Below, piece by piece: positions 7,070 to 14,814 of a DNA stretch of 64,000 nucleotides. The DNA lies in NCBI RefSeq assembly GCF_000429445.1, contig NZ_AUBW01000005.1, forward strand, positions 124,001 through 188,000, in the 5' to 3' direction. Position numbers and translations under genes: made by a program. Under the pieces are notes generated by a model, which saw nothing but the letters and a program-made list of their open reading frames with translations, did not search any database and was not told the DNA's origin. This DNA comes from Algoriphagus terrigena DSM 22685. GTDB taxonomy: Bacteria; Bacteroidota; Bacteroidia; Cytophagales; Cyclobacteriaceae. Each line of letters begins with the position of its first letter. Within the stretch, counting starts at the first letter, position 1.

Positions 7070-8653
7070 TCAGCGGATGGTGTTTTCCAATACCACGACA
7101 GATGGGCCATCTTTTAGCCACTTTTTACCCAATCCCGTGGTATCTCCCATGGGTTCGAAGTAGACAAAGGATCCAAGCGCAAGATCGATATCGCCGTCCC
7201 CGTCCATATCACCCGTATCCATGACAAACCACCGCCCATTGGTGGCCTCTGGAAAAGAATAGTCCTGAAAGGTCAAATCACCCTTGTTTTCCAGATAGAC
7301 GAAGCTCTCCTCCGGAGACTGGACGTAGTCTGGGAAATAGGAAATGGCCGCAATGTCAAGATCGCCGTCGAGGTCATAGTCACGCGGGATAGCCTTGTAG
7401 GCTCCATTCAGCTGATAAAACCAAGACTGCGCAAAATTGAAATTGCCGTCGTTCTGAAAAATGTAGATGCCGTGGTACGATTTCAGAAAGGGAGTACGGT
7501 CGGCATTGTCACCGCTGACATAGATCAGATCATCAAATCCATCGTTGTTGAAGTCGGCAAGCTCGATGTACAGCGAGCCATTGAGCGGAGAAAACGACAG
7601 CAGCTTCTTCTCGGCAAAACTGCCATTGCCCTTGTTGGTATATAAAAACACACCTTCGTCGCCCTGGGCCATCAGCACTACGATATCCTGAAGCCCATCG
7701 CCGTTTACATCTTTGATGATGGAGGTAATTGCGCCTGGTTTGGCCCGCAGGATTTTCTTGAAGTAGCGATTCCTTCCCTTATTCTCAAACCAAACCAAGC
7801 TACCCGTCAGATCGCCGTATTCGCAGGCGACAATGTCTTCCAGGCCATTGTTGTTCAGGTCTCCGTAGGCCATTTGCACCGGTCGCTGCATTCCTCCGAT
7901 CACCTGTGTCGCGGCATTATAGGATTCTGAGCCTCCTGATTTGGAGAGTTTTTGAAGCGATCCCCCAGGCAGATCATTCGGAAATACACCCACTCCTGCC
8001 ATGGTCAGGTAGAGTGTATCGGCTTTTTCATAAAAACTTACCGGTGTCGTGCCAAATCCCAAATCATAGCTTTTCTCCAGTTCAGGCGTCAAGAAGGTCA
8101 ACACGCTTTGTTCTCTTTTGCCGTCGCTGTAGGCGATTCCCCTATGATCCGAAAGGATTTTGACCATCGTCGTCATCGCCGGACGATTTGCGTAGGAGGC
8201 TTCCTTGTAGGCAAAATGCCTTAAACCCATCGTGATTTTTTTGCTTCTCCGGGGCGGCAAGATGGTGTCTGGAGCATTCTCCAGATAATAGGCCACGATC
8301 TTGGCCCAATCCTCTTTAGCCATTGCCGGGCTTTCCGGATAGACATTGGCATTTCTGATGATTCGCTCATTCTCCCCGCGACCAAACAAACTGTCGGGCT
8401 GGTGATCGCCTTTGTAAAACCCGAGCCGATGTCCCATCGAAGGAAGGACGTCGTCCCTCCAACTCGATCGAGGAAGCGTACTGGGCTCTACAAACAAATG
8501 GCACCTGGCACAATGAGTGGCGGCAAGCTCTTTGCCCGAAAGATTTGAGCGTGCTGGGAGTAGATCGGGGGCGCCTGCAGTTTCTGAAGTCTTTCTTCCG
8601 GTACAGGAGAAAAGAATCACGATAGCGACTACAGTCGAGAGAAACTGCTTCAT
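7070..8653 (-). CDS. Lipoprotein with cytochrome-c-type haem site and FG-GAP/VCBS repeats
   Basis: A 527-residue protein. A lipoprotein signal ends at Cys17 (ILFSCTG), and a CxxCH haem-attachment motif follows (HCARCH, Cys48 to His52) in a short cytochrome-like region. From about residue 130 onward there are repeated calcium-binding-like FG-GAP/VCBS motifs of the type DLNNNGLEDIV, DVNGDGLQDIV, DFNNDGFDDLI, DYDLDGDLDIA and DMDGDGDIDLA. These suggest a seven-bladed beta-propeller. It probably sits on an envelope surface and handles electrons or binds a ligand; no partner is visible. The ATG at 8653 places the signal peptide at the N-terminus; the longer reading from 8749 is discarded. It follows xerD on the same strand by 92 bases. 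Confidence 0.82.
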   Translation of the reverse strand: MKQFLSTVVAIVILFSCTGRKTSETAGAPDLLPARSNLSGKELAATHCARCHLFVEPSTLPRSSWRDDVLPSMGHRLGFYKGDHQPDSLFGRGENERIIRNANVYPESPAMAKEDWAKIVAYYLENAPDTILPPRRSKKITMGLRHFAYKEASYANRPAMTTMVKILSDHRGIAYSDGKREQSVLTFLTPELEKSYDLGFGTTPVSFYEKADTLYLTMAGVGVFPNDLPGGSLQKLSKSGGSESYNAATQVIGGMQRPVQMAYGDLNNNGLEDIVACEYGDLTGSLVWFENKGRNRYFKKILRAKPGAITSIIKDVNGDGLQDIVVLMAQGDEGVFLYTNKGNGSFAEKKLLSFSPLNGSLYIELADFNNDGFDDLIYVSGDNADRTPFLKSYHGIYIFQNDGNFNFAQSWFYQLNGAYKAIPRDYDLDGDLDIAAISYFPDYVQSPEESFVYLENKGDLTFQDYSFPEATNGRWFVMDTGDMDGDGDIDLALGSFVYFEPMGDTTGLGKKWLKDGPSVVVLENTIR

Positions 8654-8745
8654 AGAAGCCGTAAGTTGGGAATTTAAATTGAATCTCGAGCCGACAAGAC
8701 GGTTCCCTTCGAGGTGCCGGTTGGAGCTGTGGTAGGTTCTCGACC

Positions 8746-9642
8746 TCACTTCCGCGGATGAAAGTCTGTCAGCACCTGTCTCAGATAATCCCGGTCCAAA
8801 TGAGTGTAGATCTCAGTGGTCGTGATGCTCTCATGGCCCAGCATCTCCTGAACGGCGCGCAGGTCTGCTCCACCTTCTATCAAGTGCGAAGCGAAAGAGT
8901 GGCGGAAGGTGTGTGGGCTGATATTTTTGTGAATTCCGGCTTTCTCAGCCGTCTTTTTGATGATCAAAAAGACCATCACGCGGGTCAGTTTTTGGCCACG
9001 GCGATTGAGAAAGACAAATTCCTCGTGGCCTCTGGTCGGAGTCTGATGAACGCGTACGTGGTCTTCGTAGAGTTTCAGATACTTCAAAGCATCTTTTCCG
9101 ACGGGTACCAGGCGCTCTTTGTTTCCCTTGCCGACCACTTTTAGAAAGCCGATTTCGCCAAAGACCTGGCCTTTTTTCAATTCGACCAGCTCACTCACCC
9201 GCAAGCCGGAGCTGTAGAGCATCTCCAGCATGGCCCGGTTGCGATGGCCTTCCGGATCGCCAAGCTTGATCGCCTCCAGCAGCTGCTCGATTTCCTGAAA
9301 ACTCAACGTATCCGGGAGCTTCCTGCCGAGTTTGGGAGCCTCCAGAAGCTGGGAAGGATCTTCCTTGATCCGATCCTCGTACATCAAGAAGCGGTAAAAC
9401 CCCTTGATTCCGGAGATGATGCGGGCTTGCGTGAAGGGTGAGATTTCGAGTTTTGCCAGGGCGTTTACAAATCTCCGGAGATGCTCCAGTTCCAAGTCCA
9501 AGGGGCTTTTGCCGGGAAACTCCCGCTCTGAAAAGTCTGCCAACTTCTCCACGTCGCGTGAATAGGCCTCGATGGTGTTATCGCTAAGCGACTTCTCAAG
9601 CTTAAGGTGGTGGCGGAATTGTCGGATAAGGGGAGTCCACAT
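8746..9642 (-). CDS. xerD: Tyrosine recombinase XerD
   Basis: A 298-residue site-specific recombinase. The N-terminal SAM-like core-binding domain (KLEKSLSDNTIEAYSRDVEKL region) is followed by a catalytic domain with the Arg of SSGLRVSEL, His244 and Arg247 (HTFRH), His270 (LGHES) and the nucleophile Tyr279 (TEIYTH). The length and motifs match chromosomal XerD, which with XerC resolves chromosome dimers at dif, rather than a phage integrase. I start it at the ATG at 9642; the reading from 9732 translates the inverted repeat upstream and looks spurious. Confidence 0.92.
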   Translation of the reverse strand: MWTPLIRQFRHHLKLEKSLSDNTIEAYSRDVEKLADFSEREFPGKSPLDLELEHLRRFVNALAKLEISPFTQARIISGIKGFYRFLMYEDRIKEDPSQLLEAPKLGRKLPDTLSFQEIEQLLEAIKLGDPEGHRNRAMLEMLYSSGLRVSELVELKKGQVFGEIGFLKVVGKGNKERLVPVGKDALKYLKLYEDHVRVHQTPTRGHEEFVFLNRRGQKLTRVMVFLIIKKTAEKAGIHKNISPHTFRHSFASHLIEGGADLRAVQEMLGHESITTTEIYTHLDRDYLRQVLTDFHPRK

Positions 9643-9660
9643 TTGGTCGGAAAGCGGTAA

Positions 9661-9712
9661 GGTTGCAAAGTTGGAAGGATGGCCCAACTTTGCAACATTC
9701 CAACCTTCCAAC
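9661..9712. repeat. Nested inverted repeats upstream of xerD
   Basis: GTTGCAAAGTTGG (9662-9674) is the exact complement of CCAACTTTGCAAC (9684-9696), and GTTGGAAGG (9670-9678) pairs with CCTTCCAAC (9704-9712). Two mutually exclusive hairpins can therefore form in the xerD leader or promoter region. The wording resembles the other phrase-like intergenic repeats in this window. Confidence 0.75.
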
Positions 9713-9766
9713 TTTTTTCGAACACTTGTCATATAAAGGGTTGAAGAACCCGATTAAACCATGTAA

Positions 9767-10249
9767 ATGAACCGCAGCCAGCTAGAATCTTTTCTCCGCG
9801 ACCATCACAGAGAAGCCTTCCTTTGGGCGAGGCAGTGCTGTGGCTTCGACGGGGAACTGGCCAAGGATGTGATCCAGCAGGTTTACCTGAAGATCCTGGA
9901 AGGGAAAGCGAAACTGAAGCACGATACCAACTGCAAAACATGGCTCTTCACGATCATCCGGTTTACCGCCATCGATGAACTGAGAAAATCGGGAAAATCG
10001 GAAAGTCTGGATTCAGAAGTCGAAGTCATTTGGGACGAACCGGAGGCTGAACCGGAAAACTACGAAGCCTTGGTTCGCCGTCTTCCTAAGATGCAGCAGG
10101 AGGTCATGTTGATGGTTTTCTACCATGAGATGACCCTGGAGCAGACAGCTGAAGTGCTCAAGCTCCACATTGGCACGGTACGAACGCACTACGACCGGGG
10201 GAAGAAGAAACTGAGAGAGTGGATCGAAAAAATGAGGATAGAAAAATGA
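9767..10249 (+). CDS. ECF-type RNA polymerase sigma factor
   Basis: A 160-residue sigma-70 family protein. Region 2 covers about residues 10-80 (DVIQQVYLKILEGK, then TWLFTIIRFTAIDELR), and region 4 lies at about 100-155 (MTLEQTAEVLKLHIGTVRTHYDRGKKKLREW). Region 3 is missing, as is usual for extracytoplasmic-function factors. The next gene overlaps its stop by ATGA and encodes a small membrane protein, so that protein is the likely anti-sigma partner. It should activate this operon and unknown targets. Confidence 0.92.
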   Translation: MNRSQLESFLRDHHREAFLWARQCCGFDGELAKDVIQQVYLKILEGKAKLKHDTNCKTWLFTIIRFTAIDELRKSGKSESLDSEVEVIWDEPEAEPENYEALVRRLPKMQQEVMLMVFYHEMTLEQTAEVLKLHIGTVRTHYDRGKKKLREWIEKMRIEK

Positions 10250-10575
10250 GAAAGCCAGAAGTAGACCAAGAATTACAGGGGTTCTTTCAGGCCATGAAAG
10301 AAAAGGATCAAAGTATTTCGGTGCCGGATTTTCCTGAGATCAAAAAGACCAACACGATCAACTGGTGGATTCCGGTGGGAATTGCTGCGTCTTTGGCTGC
10401 AGGATTTTTTCTCCTTGGAGAAAAAGAACCCCCTGCTCCTCCTGCCCCGATAGGCGAGGTAGTGATCATCACCTTGGAAGAGGGCCCCAATCAAGAAATG
10501 CAATTCAACATCGAACATACCAACGAGATGGACATCTGGGAATCCCCGACAGCCTCTCTCCTCACCGAATACTAG
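10246..10575 (+). CDS. Small single-pass membrane protein, probable anti-sigma partner
   Basis: A 109-residue protein with a charged cytoplasmic N-terminus (about 1-45), one membrane segment (INWWIPVGIAASLAAGFFLL, about 46-66), a proline-rich linker and an acidic periplasmic tail. It overlaps the sigma gene by four bases (ATGA), which implies translational coupling. The arrangement and topology fit an anti-sigma factor, but I see no ZAS zinc motif or FecR domain, so the function is inferred from position. Confidence 0.7.
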   Translation: MRKPEVDQELQGFFQAMKEKDQSISVPDFPEIKKTNTINWWIPVGIAASLAAGFFLLGEKEPPAPPAPIGEVVIITLEEGPNQEMQFNIEHTNEMDIWESPTASLLTEY

Positions 10576-10611
10576 CTAAACCAACTATTCCAGTTCAAAA
10601 ATCAAAATCCC

Positions 10612-11349
10612 ATGAAAAAAATACTCTTTATCTACCTGTTCTGCTTGGCCGGATTTGCCCACGCGCAACAGAACTATGTGACAATTGCTGATCCAAACAT
10701 CTTCAAAGACAAGATCTACACGACCACAAATCTGATGGAAGTGAAAGATGACATCGAGCTGACCGATGCCCAAGTGGCCAAAATAAAAAAACTGCACGCG
10801 GACAATGCCGGGTCCTTTTCCACGCTAAAATGGGACTTGGATGATGCCACGGCTAAGCTGAAAAAGATACTGGATCAGCCCAAGATCGATGCAGCGGCAG
10901 CTTCCAAGCAAATGGACGAAGTTCTCAGGCTGGAAAACCAGATGAAAAAGACGCAGCTCAACACCATGGTTTCCATTAAAAACGAGCTGACTCCCGAGCA
11001 AATCACCAAGCTCGAAGAGCGCAAGGTTTATAAAGTCGCAACAGCAACTTCGATCTCCGGCAACTCTGTCCATGTGATCTCGGGCACCGGTACAAGTACC
11101 GCCACTGTCAATGGAGTGTCGATCTCCTCTTCGCCAAAGATCGCCGTGAGCGTAAATGGAAATGGAAGCCAACCGCTTTACTACATCGAAACCAAATCCG
11201 GATTGAAAAAAGTAGTTTCCTTTGAATCTCTAAACCCCGATGACATCGAAAGCATGTCAGTGTACAAAGGAGAACAAGCCATTGAAAAATATGGAAAAGC
11301 TGGAGAAAACGGAGTGATCGTGATCAAGCTGAAAAACATGCCGGATTGA
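10612..11349 (+). CDS. Secreted protein with CpxP-like helical part and C-terminal TonB-plug-like motif
   Basis: A 245-residue protein with a signal peptide cleaved near FAHAQ (about residue 19). Residues about 45-135 are helical and charged, with LTDAQVAKIKKLHAD and LTPEQITKLEER, which recall the LTPEQ-containing Spy/CpxP periplasmic sensors. The C-terminus (LNPDDIESMSVYKGEQAIEK, then KAGENGVIVIKLK) copies the end of a TonB-dependent receptor plug domain, but no barrel follows. It is third in the ECF sigma operon, 36 bases after the presumed anti-sigma gene, and a terminator follows, so it may be an envelope-stress component. The role is inferred. Confidence 0.72.
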   Translation: MKKILFIYLFCLAGFAHAQQNYVTIADPNIFKDKIYTTTNLMEVKDDIELTDAQVAKIKKLHADNAGSFSTLKWDLDDATAKLKKILDQPKIDAAAASKQMDEVLRLENQMKKTQLNTMVSIKNELTPEQITKLEERKVYKVATATSISGNSVHVISGTGTSTATVNGVSISSSPKIAVSVNGNGSQPLYYIETKSGLKKVVSFESLNPDDIESMSVYKGEQAIEKYGKAGENGVIVIKLKNMPD

Positions 11350-11370
11350 GTTCTTCAACCTATCAAAAAC

Positions 11371-11401
11371 AAAAAAGGAAGCTTTCGAGCTTCCTTTTTT
11401 T
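11371..11401 (+). terminator. Rho-independent terminator, bidirectional
   Basis: A 13-bp perfect stem (AAAAAAGGAAGCT and its complement) with a TTCG tetraloop. It separates the ECF operon from the convergent toxin gene and would serve both. Confidence 0.88.
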
Positions 11402-11402
11402 A

Positions 11403-11747
11403 TTAATTGATTTTCATTTTGGATGGATTCATTCGAGTGGGAAAGAAATCCGTAACAAATACCCTCTGAGCTAGTTCCTCGACATAGAATAAAATCTTCA
11501 GTTCAAAATTGTTGCTAGCCCGATACAGGAGATACCGAACAGCTTTGGGGCTTTCACTCAAAGTCGGCTCTCTAGAACTACGGTGTGGCTGATATCGAAG
11601 TGAGCCTACTATCTCAAAAATTTCTACGTCGATTTCAAAAACCCGTCTCGGACTAAAGTTTGAATTCAGGTACGGATAAATATCATCTTGGTACCTCAAA
11701 ATGGCCGACCTTGTGAGGACTATTTCGAAGCTCGTTCCTTCCACCAT
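11403..11747 (-). CDS. RelE/ParE-like toxin of a type II toxin-antitoxin pair
   Basis: A 114-residue protein with the layout of the RelE/ParE superfamily: an N-terminal beta strand and helix (FEIVLTRSAILRYQDDIYPYL), a central loop with arginines, and strands at the end (VRYLLYRASNNFELKILFYVEE, then RVFVTDFF). It begins 28 bases inside the end of the antitoxin gene. Whether it cuts mRNA (RelE-like) or poisons gyrase (ParE-like) cannot be told from the sequence. Confidence 0.62.
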   Translation of the reverse strand: MVEGTSFEIVLTRSAILRYQDDIYPYLNSNFSPRRVFEIDVEIFEIVGSLRYQPHRSSREPTLSESPKAVRYLLYRASNNFELKILFYVEELAQRVFVTDFFPTRMNPSKMKIN

Positions 11748-11935
11748 TTTTCATTCATTTGTTTAAATTCTTCCAATGAATGAACCCTCCCTTCTTTAAT
11801 ATCCTCCAAAGATTCTTTGAACCTTGCCTGCATTTCTTCTTGGATGATTAAATCCTCAATCCTTTCCAATGTGGCGGTTTTTTCAATCTTCATCACTCGT
11901 TGGATGAGATTCAGCTTGAGTTTTTCTGCGTTCAC
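11720..11935 (-). CDS. Antitoxin of the RelE/ParE-like pair
   Basis: A 71-residue, highly charged helical protein (KLNLIQRVMKIEKTATLERI... ending KWWKERASK), typical in size and composition of Bacteroidota antitoxins that neutralise RelE/ParE toxins. The start is a GTG at 11935; an internal ATG at 11893 is the alternative but would lose the conserved-looking first helix. It overlaps the toxin gene by 28 bases, so translation is coupled. Confidence 0.62.
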   Translation of the reverse strand: MNAEKLKLNLIQRVMKIEKTATLERIEDLIIQEEMQARFKESLEDIKEGRVHSLEEFKQMNEKWWKERASK

Positions 11936-11994
11936 AGGATTGACATTTAAAATTGAGAACTAGTCGAATTTACGTTTTTTTCTTCAAAGCTGTT

Positions 11995-13677
11995 TCAATC
12001 CAAAAACCTCCAGCTGGCTTTATGATTCTTGTCCAAAGGCTTGCCAGTTACTTTGGCTCTCAGGATCTCAATCGGCATCGCATTTTGCGTCATGATCAGG
12101 TCGTGGAATTCTTTTTCAGGCATCTTGCCGGAGTCTACCATCTCTTTGCGCATGGAGTAGATTTCCAAGGCTCCAATCATGTAAGCAATCTGGTACAGCG
12201 GACCGTAGCTTCCTTCAAATGATCTTCTCACTTCGGCCTCAGCGTTAGCGCGCTCATGACCAACTTTGTCCACGAGCAGGTCGATGCACTGCTGCGGAGT
12301 CATGTTTCCAAGATGATAGTTGAGGGAAAAAATGATCCGCGCGCAGCGGTGCATCCGCCAGAAAAGCATCCCGACTTTGTCTTTGGCATCCCGTGGAAAA
12401 TTGCGATCCCAAAGTACAAACTCCCAATAAAGCGCCCAGCCTTCGGTCCAAAACGGCGTCCCGAACATCCGGCGGTGGGTCATATGGCGCTGATTCATGA
12501 ACTGCTGCAAATGGTGTCCTGGAATCAACTCATGCTGGACGGTAGCGCGTGAAAAATGCGGATTGTTACCGCGCATGGACATCATCTTGTCGTCGTGGCT
12601 CATCTCAGAAGTAGGATAAGAGATCTGGATAACTTCTCCACCGAGGAAGAACGGGCTCACACGCTGTCTTTCGGCAGAGATCATCGTTGTTCTCCAGGTT
12701 TCTTTTGCCAATTCAGGAACGGTAATCCAGTCATTTTTTTCCATAATTCCGATCGCTTCCTCCCCCAGCCTGGCCACTTCCTCCGGCCAAGCTCCGGCTG
12801 GCAGATAGGTGTTTTTCACCATCTCCAGCGCAGCTTTCCAGTCATTGCCAAAGCCCAGTTCATTGGAGGCCTTCAGCATCTCTTTCTCGCACCAGGCAAA
12901 CTGCTTCTCCGCTTCTGCAATCAGCTCCTCCGGAGAATAGGCTATCATTTCAAAACCCAATTGCTTCTCCAAAGCCTCCCGTCCGATCGGCTTTCCGATG
13001 ATTCCACTGCCGTCATCTTTGACGGAATTGGTATAGTGCTCGCGCAACCCTTTGGCATAAGCCTTCATACTCGCATCCAGTTTACTCCAAGGCTCCGGCA
13101 TCCACCAGGTGAATGACGGATCGTAGTCAAAGTAGAAGTCGTAAGCTTCCTTTACCACCTTGTTTAGGCTCTCCACGGATTGGGCGGCGAGGTCGGCCTT
13201 TTGCCAGGACGTGTATTTGGTCGACGCCGGGAGCGCTTTCAGCTGCGCATCCACTGCCTTGGCTACCTGATCCCAGCTGGCGGCCAATTTCTGCGAATCG
13301 GGCTGCTTGGCTCTTCTCCTCGCCACGACGAATTCCTCCAGAGAACTTCCAAATGCCACGACGGATTTGACCTCATCAAATGCTCTTCGCTCCAGATCCA
13401 GCTCTGCAAGCTGCTCTTCGAGGGAATTTCTAAAGAGGACGTAATCGATCTTTCCGTCTTCGGAAAGATCATCGTAATTCTGAGCTTGCAGCGTCTTCAG
13501 ATAGTCCTGATTGAACGTCAGCATCCGTGTGAAATATTCTGCTGATAATCGGTTGGTGTAGAGTCGTCCGAGCGCACCCCTATCCGCCTGATAGGTCTGG
13601 ATCAGGTTGACCAACTCGGTCGCCCAACCCAACGTGGCGCAAAATACCAGCGCCAGGGAAAGTATTATTTTTTTCAT
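11995..13677 (-). CDS. DUF885 family secreted protein, putative zinc metallopeptidase
   Basis: A 560-residue protein with a signal peptide (MKKIILSLALVFCATLGWA). The C-terminal half holds HELIPGHHLQQF, the zinc-site-like motif of the DUF885 family, and is rich in Trp and Met, as in that family. Members are predicted periplasmic peptidases; the substrate is not known. The ATG at 13677 gives a clean signal peptide, whereas the longer reading from 13731 does not. It stands alone, divergent from the ABC transporter genes, with 241 bases between them in which I see no strong promoter. Confidence 0.85.
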   Translation of the reverse strand: MKKIILSLALVFCATLGWATELVNLIQTYQADRGALGRLYTNRLSAEYFTRMLTFNQDYLKTLQAQNYDDLSEDGKIDYVLFRNSLEEQLAELDLERRAFDEVKSVVAFGSSLEEFVVARRRAKQPDSQKLAASWDQVAKAVDAQLKALPASTKYTSWQKADLAAQSVESLNKVVKEAYDFYFDYDPSFTWWMPEPWSKLDASMKAYAKGLREHYTNSVKDDGSGIIGKPIGREALEKQLGFEMIAYSPEELIAEAEKQFAWCEKEMLKASNELGFGNDWKAALEMVKNTYLPAGAWPEEVARLGEEAIGIMEKNDWITVPELAKETWRTTMISAERQRVSPFFLGGEVIQISYPTSEMSHDDKMMSMRGNNPHFSRATVQHELIPGHHLQQFMNQRHMTHRRMFGTPFWTEGWALYWEFVLWDRNFPRDAKDKVGMLFWRMHRCARIIFSLNYHLGNMTPQQCIDLLVDKVGHERANAEAEVRRSFEGSYGPLYQIAYMIGALEIYSMRKEMVDSGKMPEKEFHDLIMTQNAMPIEILRAKVTGKPLDKNHKASWRFLD

Positions 13678-13918
13678 AGTCAGTGGTTTATATCGGTTTT
13701 TCAGTTTTTCGGTAAAAAAGATCCATTCCAATTAGGGCTATTTTTTTGAAAAATCTGTAACCAATCACGGAAATTCTGCTCTAACAAGCAGTATTCCGCA
13801 TTTAACAAAATTTTATGGAAGTCGTTTGAAACCAATTAATTATATTAAAAACCGAAGCTGACTCCCAATAATCCCACAGACTTCCACCAACAACCTTTAC
13901 CCACTTTTCCCAACACGT

Positions 13919-14806
13919 ATGGAATTAATCATCTCGAACCTCACCAAAACCTACTCCAACGGAGTGAGGGCTTTGAACGCTATCTCTCTCACCATCCCGC
14001 AGGGAATGTTCGGTCTACTCGGGCCAAACGGCGCGGGAAAATCCACGCTGATGCGCACGATCGCCACGCTTCAGGACGCGGATCTGGGCTCGATCATGCT
14101 GGATGGAGTGGATGTCCTGAAGGACAAACAAGCGGTGAGGGAGCGACTGGGTTACCTGCCGCAGGATTTTGGATTGTATCCCCGGATCAACGCGGAAACG
14201 ATGCTCGACCATATCGCCCAGATGAAAGGCATCGGAAACAAGGCGGAAAGAAAAGAACTCGTCGAGGCGCTTCTCAACCGGGTGAACCTCTTCAAGGACC
14301 GTAAAAAAGGCCTCGGAACCTTCTCAGGCGGGATGCGCCAGCGTTTTGGAATTGCCCAAGCTTTGGTGGGAAATCCGTCCCTGATCATCGTGGACGAACC
14401 GACGGCTGGACTTGACCCTTCGGAACGAAACCGATTCTATAACCTCCTGTCGGAAATCGGGGAAAACACCATCGTGATCCTCTCCACTCACATTGTCGAA
14501 GATGTCAATACGCTCTGCTCCAATATGGCCATCATCTGTATGGGGGAAGTGCTGATGCAGGGAAAACCAAAGGACGGACTCGCGATGGTCAATGGAAAAA
14601 TCTACCAAAAATCCATCGAAAAAACCGAACTGGACGAGTACAGAAAGGAGTACCACGTGATCTCCACCAAGCTGATCTCAGGCAAACTGAGTCTCCGGGT
14701 CGAGAGTGACACAGACCTGGGCAACGGCTTTGTGCCGGTGCCGGCAGATCTCGAAGACGTGTACTTCAGCTTCATTTCCAAAAAAGTCGATCCTATCACG
14801 ATCTGA
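13919..14806 (+). CDS. ABC transporter ATP-binding protein
   Basis: A 295-residue ATPase with Walker A (GPNGAGKST, about residues 35-43), signature FSGGMRQRFG, Walker B (LIIVDEPTAGLDP) and the switch His (LSTHIVED). The C-terminal 70 residues are an extension typical of ABC-2 type exporters. It pairs with the permease-peptidase fusion that starts 8 bases downstream and should power it. Confidence 0.95.
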   Translation: MELIISNLTKTYSNGVRALNAISLTIPQGMFGLLGPNGAGKSTLMRTIATLQDADLGSIMLDGVDVLKDKQAVRERLGYLPQDFGLYPRINAETMLDHIAQMKGIGNKAERKELVEALLNRVNLFKDRKKGLGTFSGGMRQRFGIAQALVGNPSLIIVDEPTAGLDPSERNRFYNLLSEIGENTIVILSTHIVEDVNTLCSNMAIICMGEVLMQGKPKDGLAMVNGKIYQKSIEKTELDEYRKEYHVISTKLISGKLSLRVESDTDLGNGFVPVPADLEDVYFSFISKKVDPITI

Positions 14807-14814
14807 GTCACGCC

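Noticed and set aside
8746..9642. XerD as the integrase of a mobile element
   Set aside because: Length and motifs fit the chromosomal dimer-resolution enzyme, and no att repeats or element genes are next to it.
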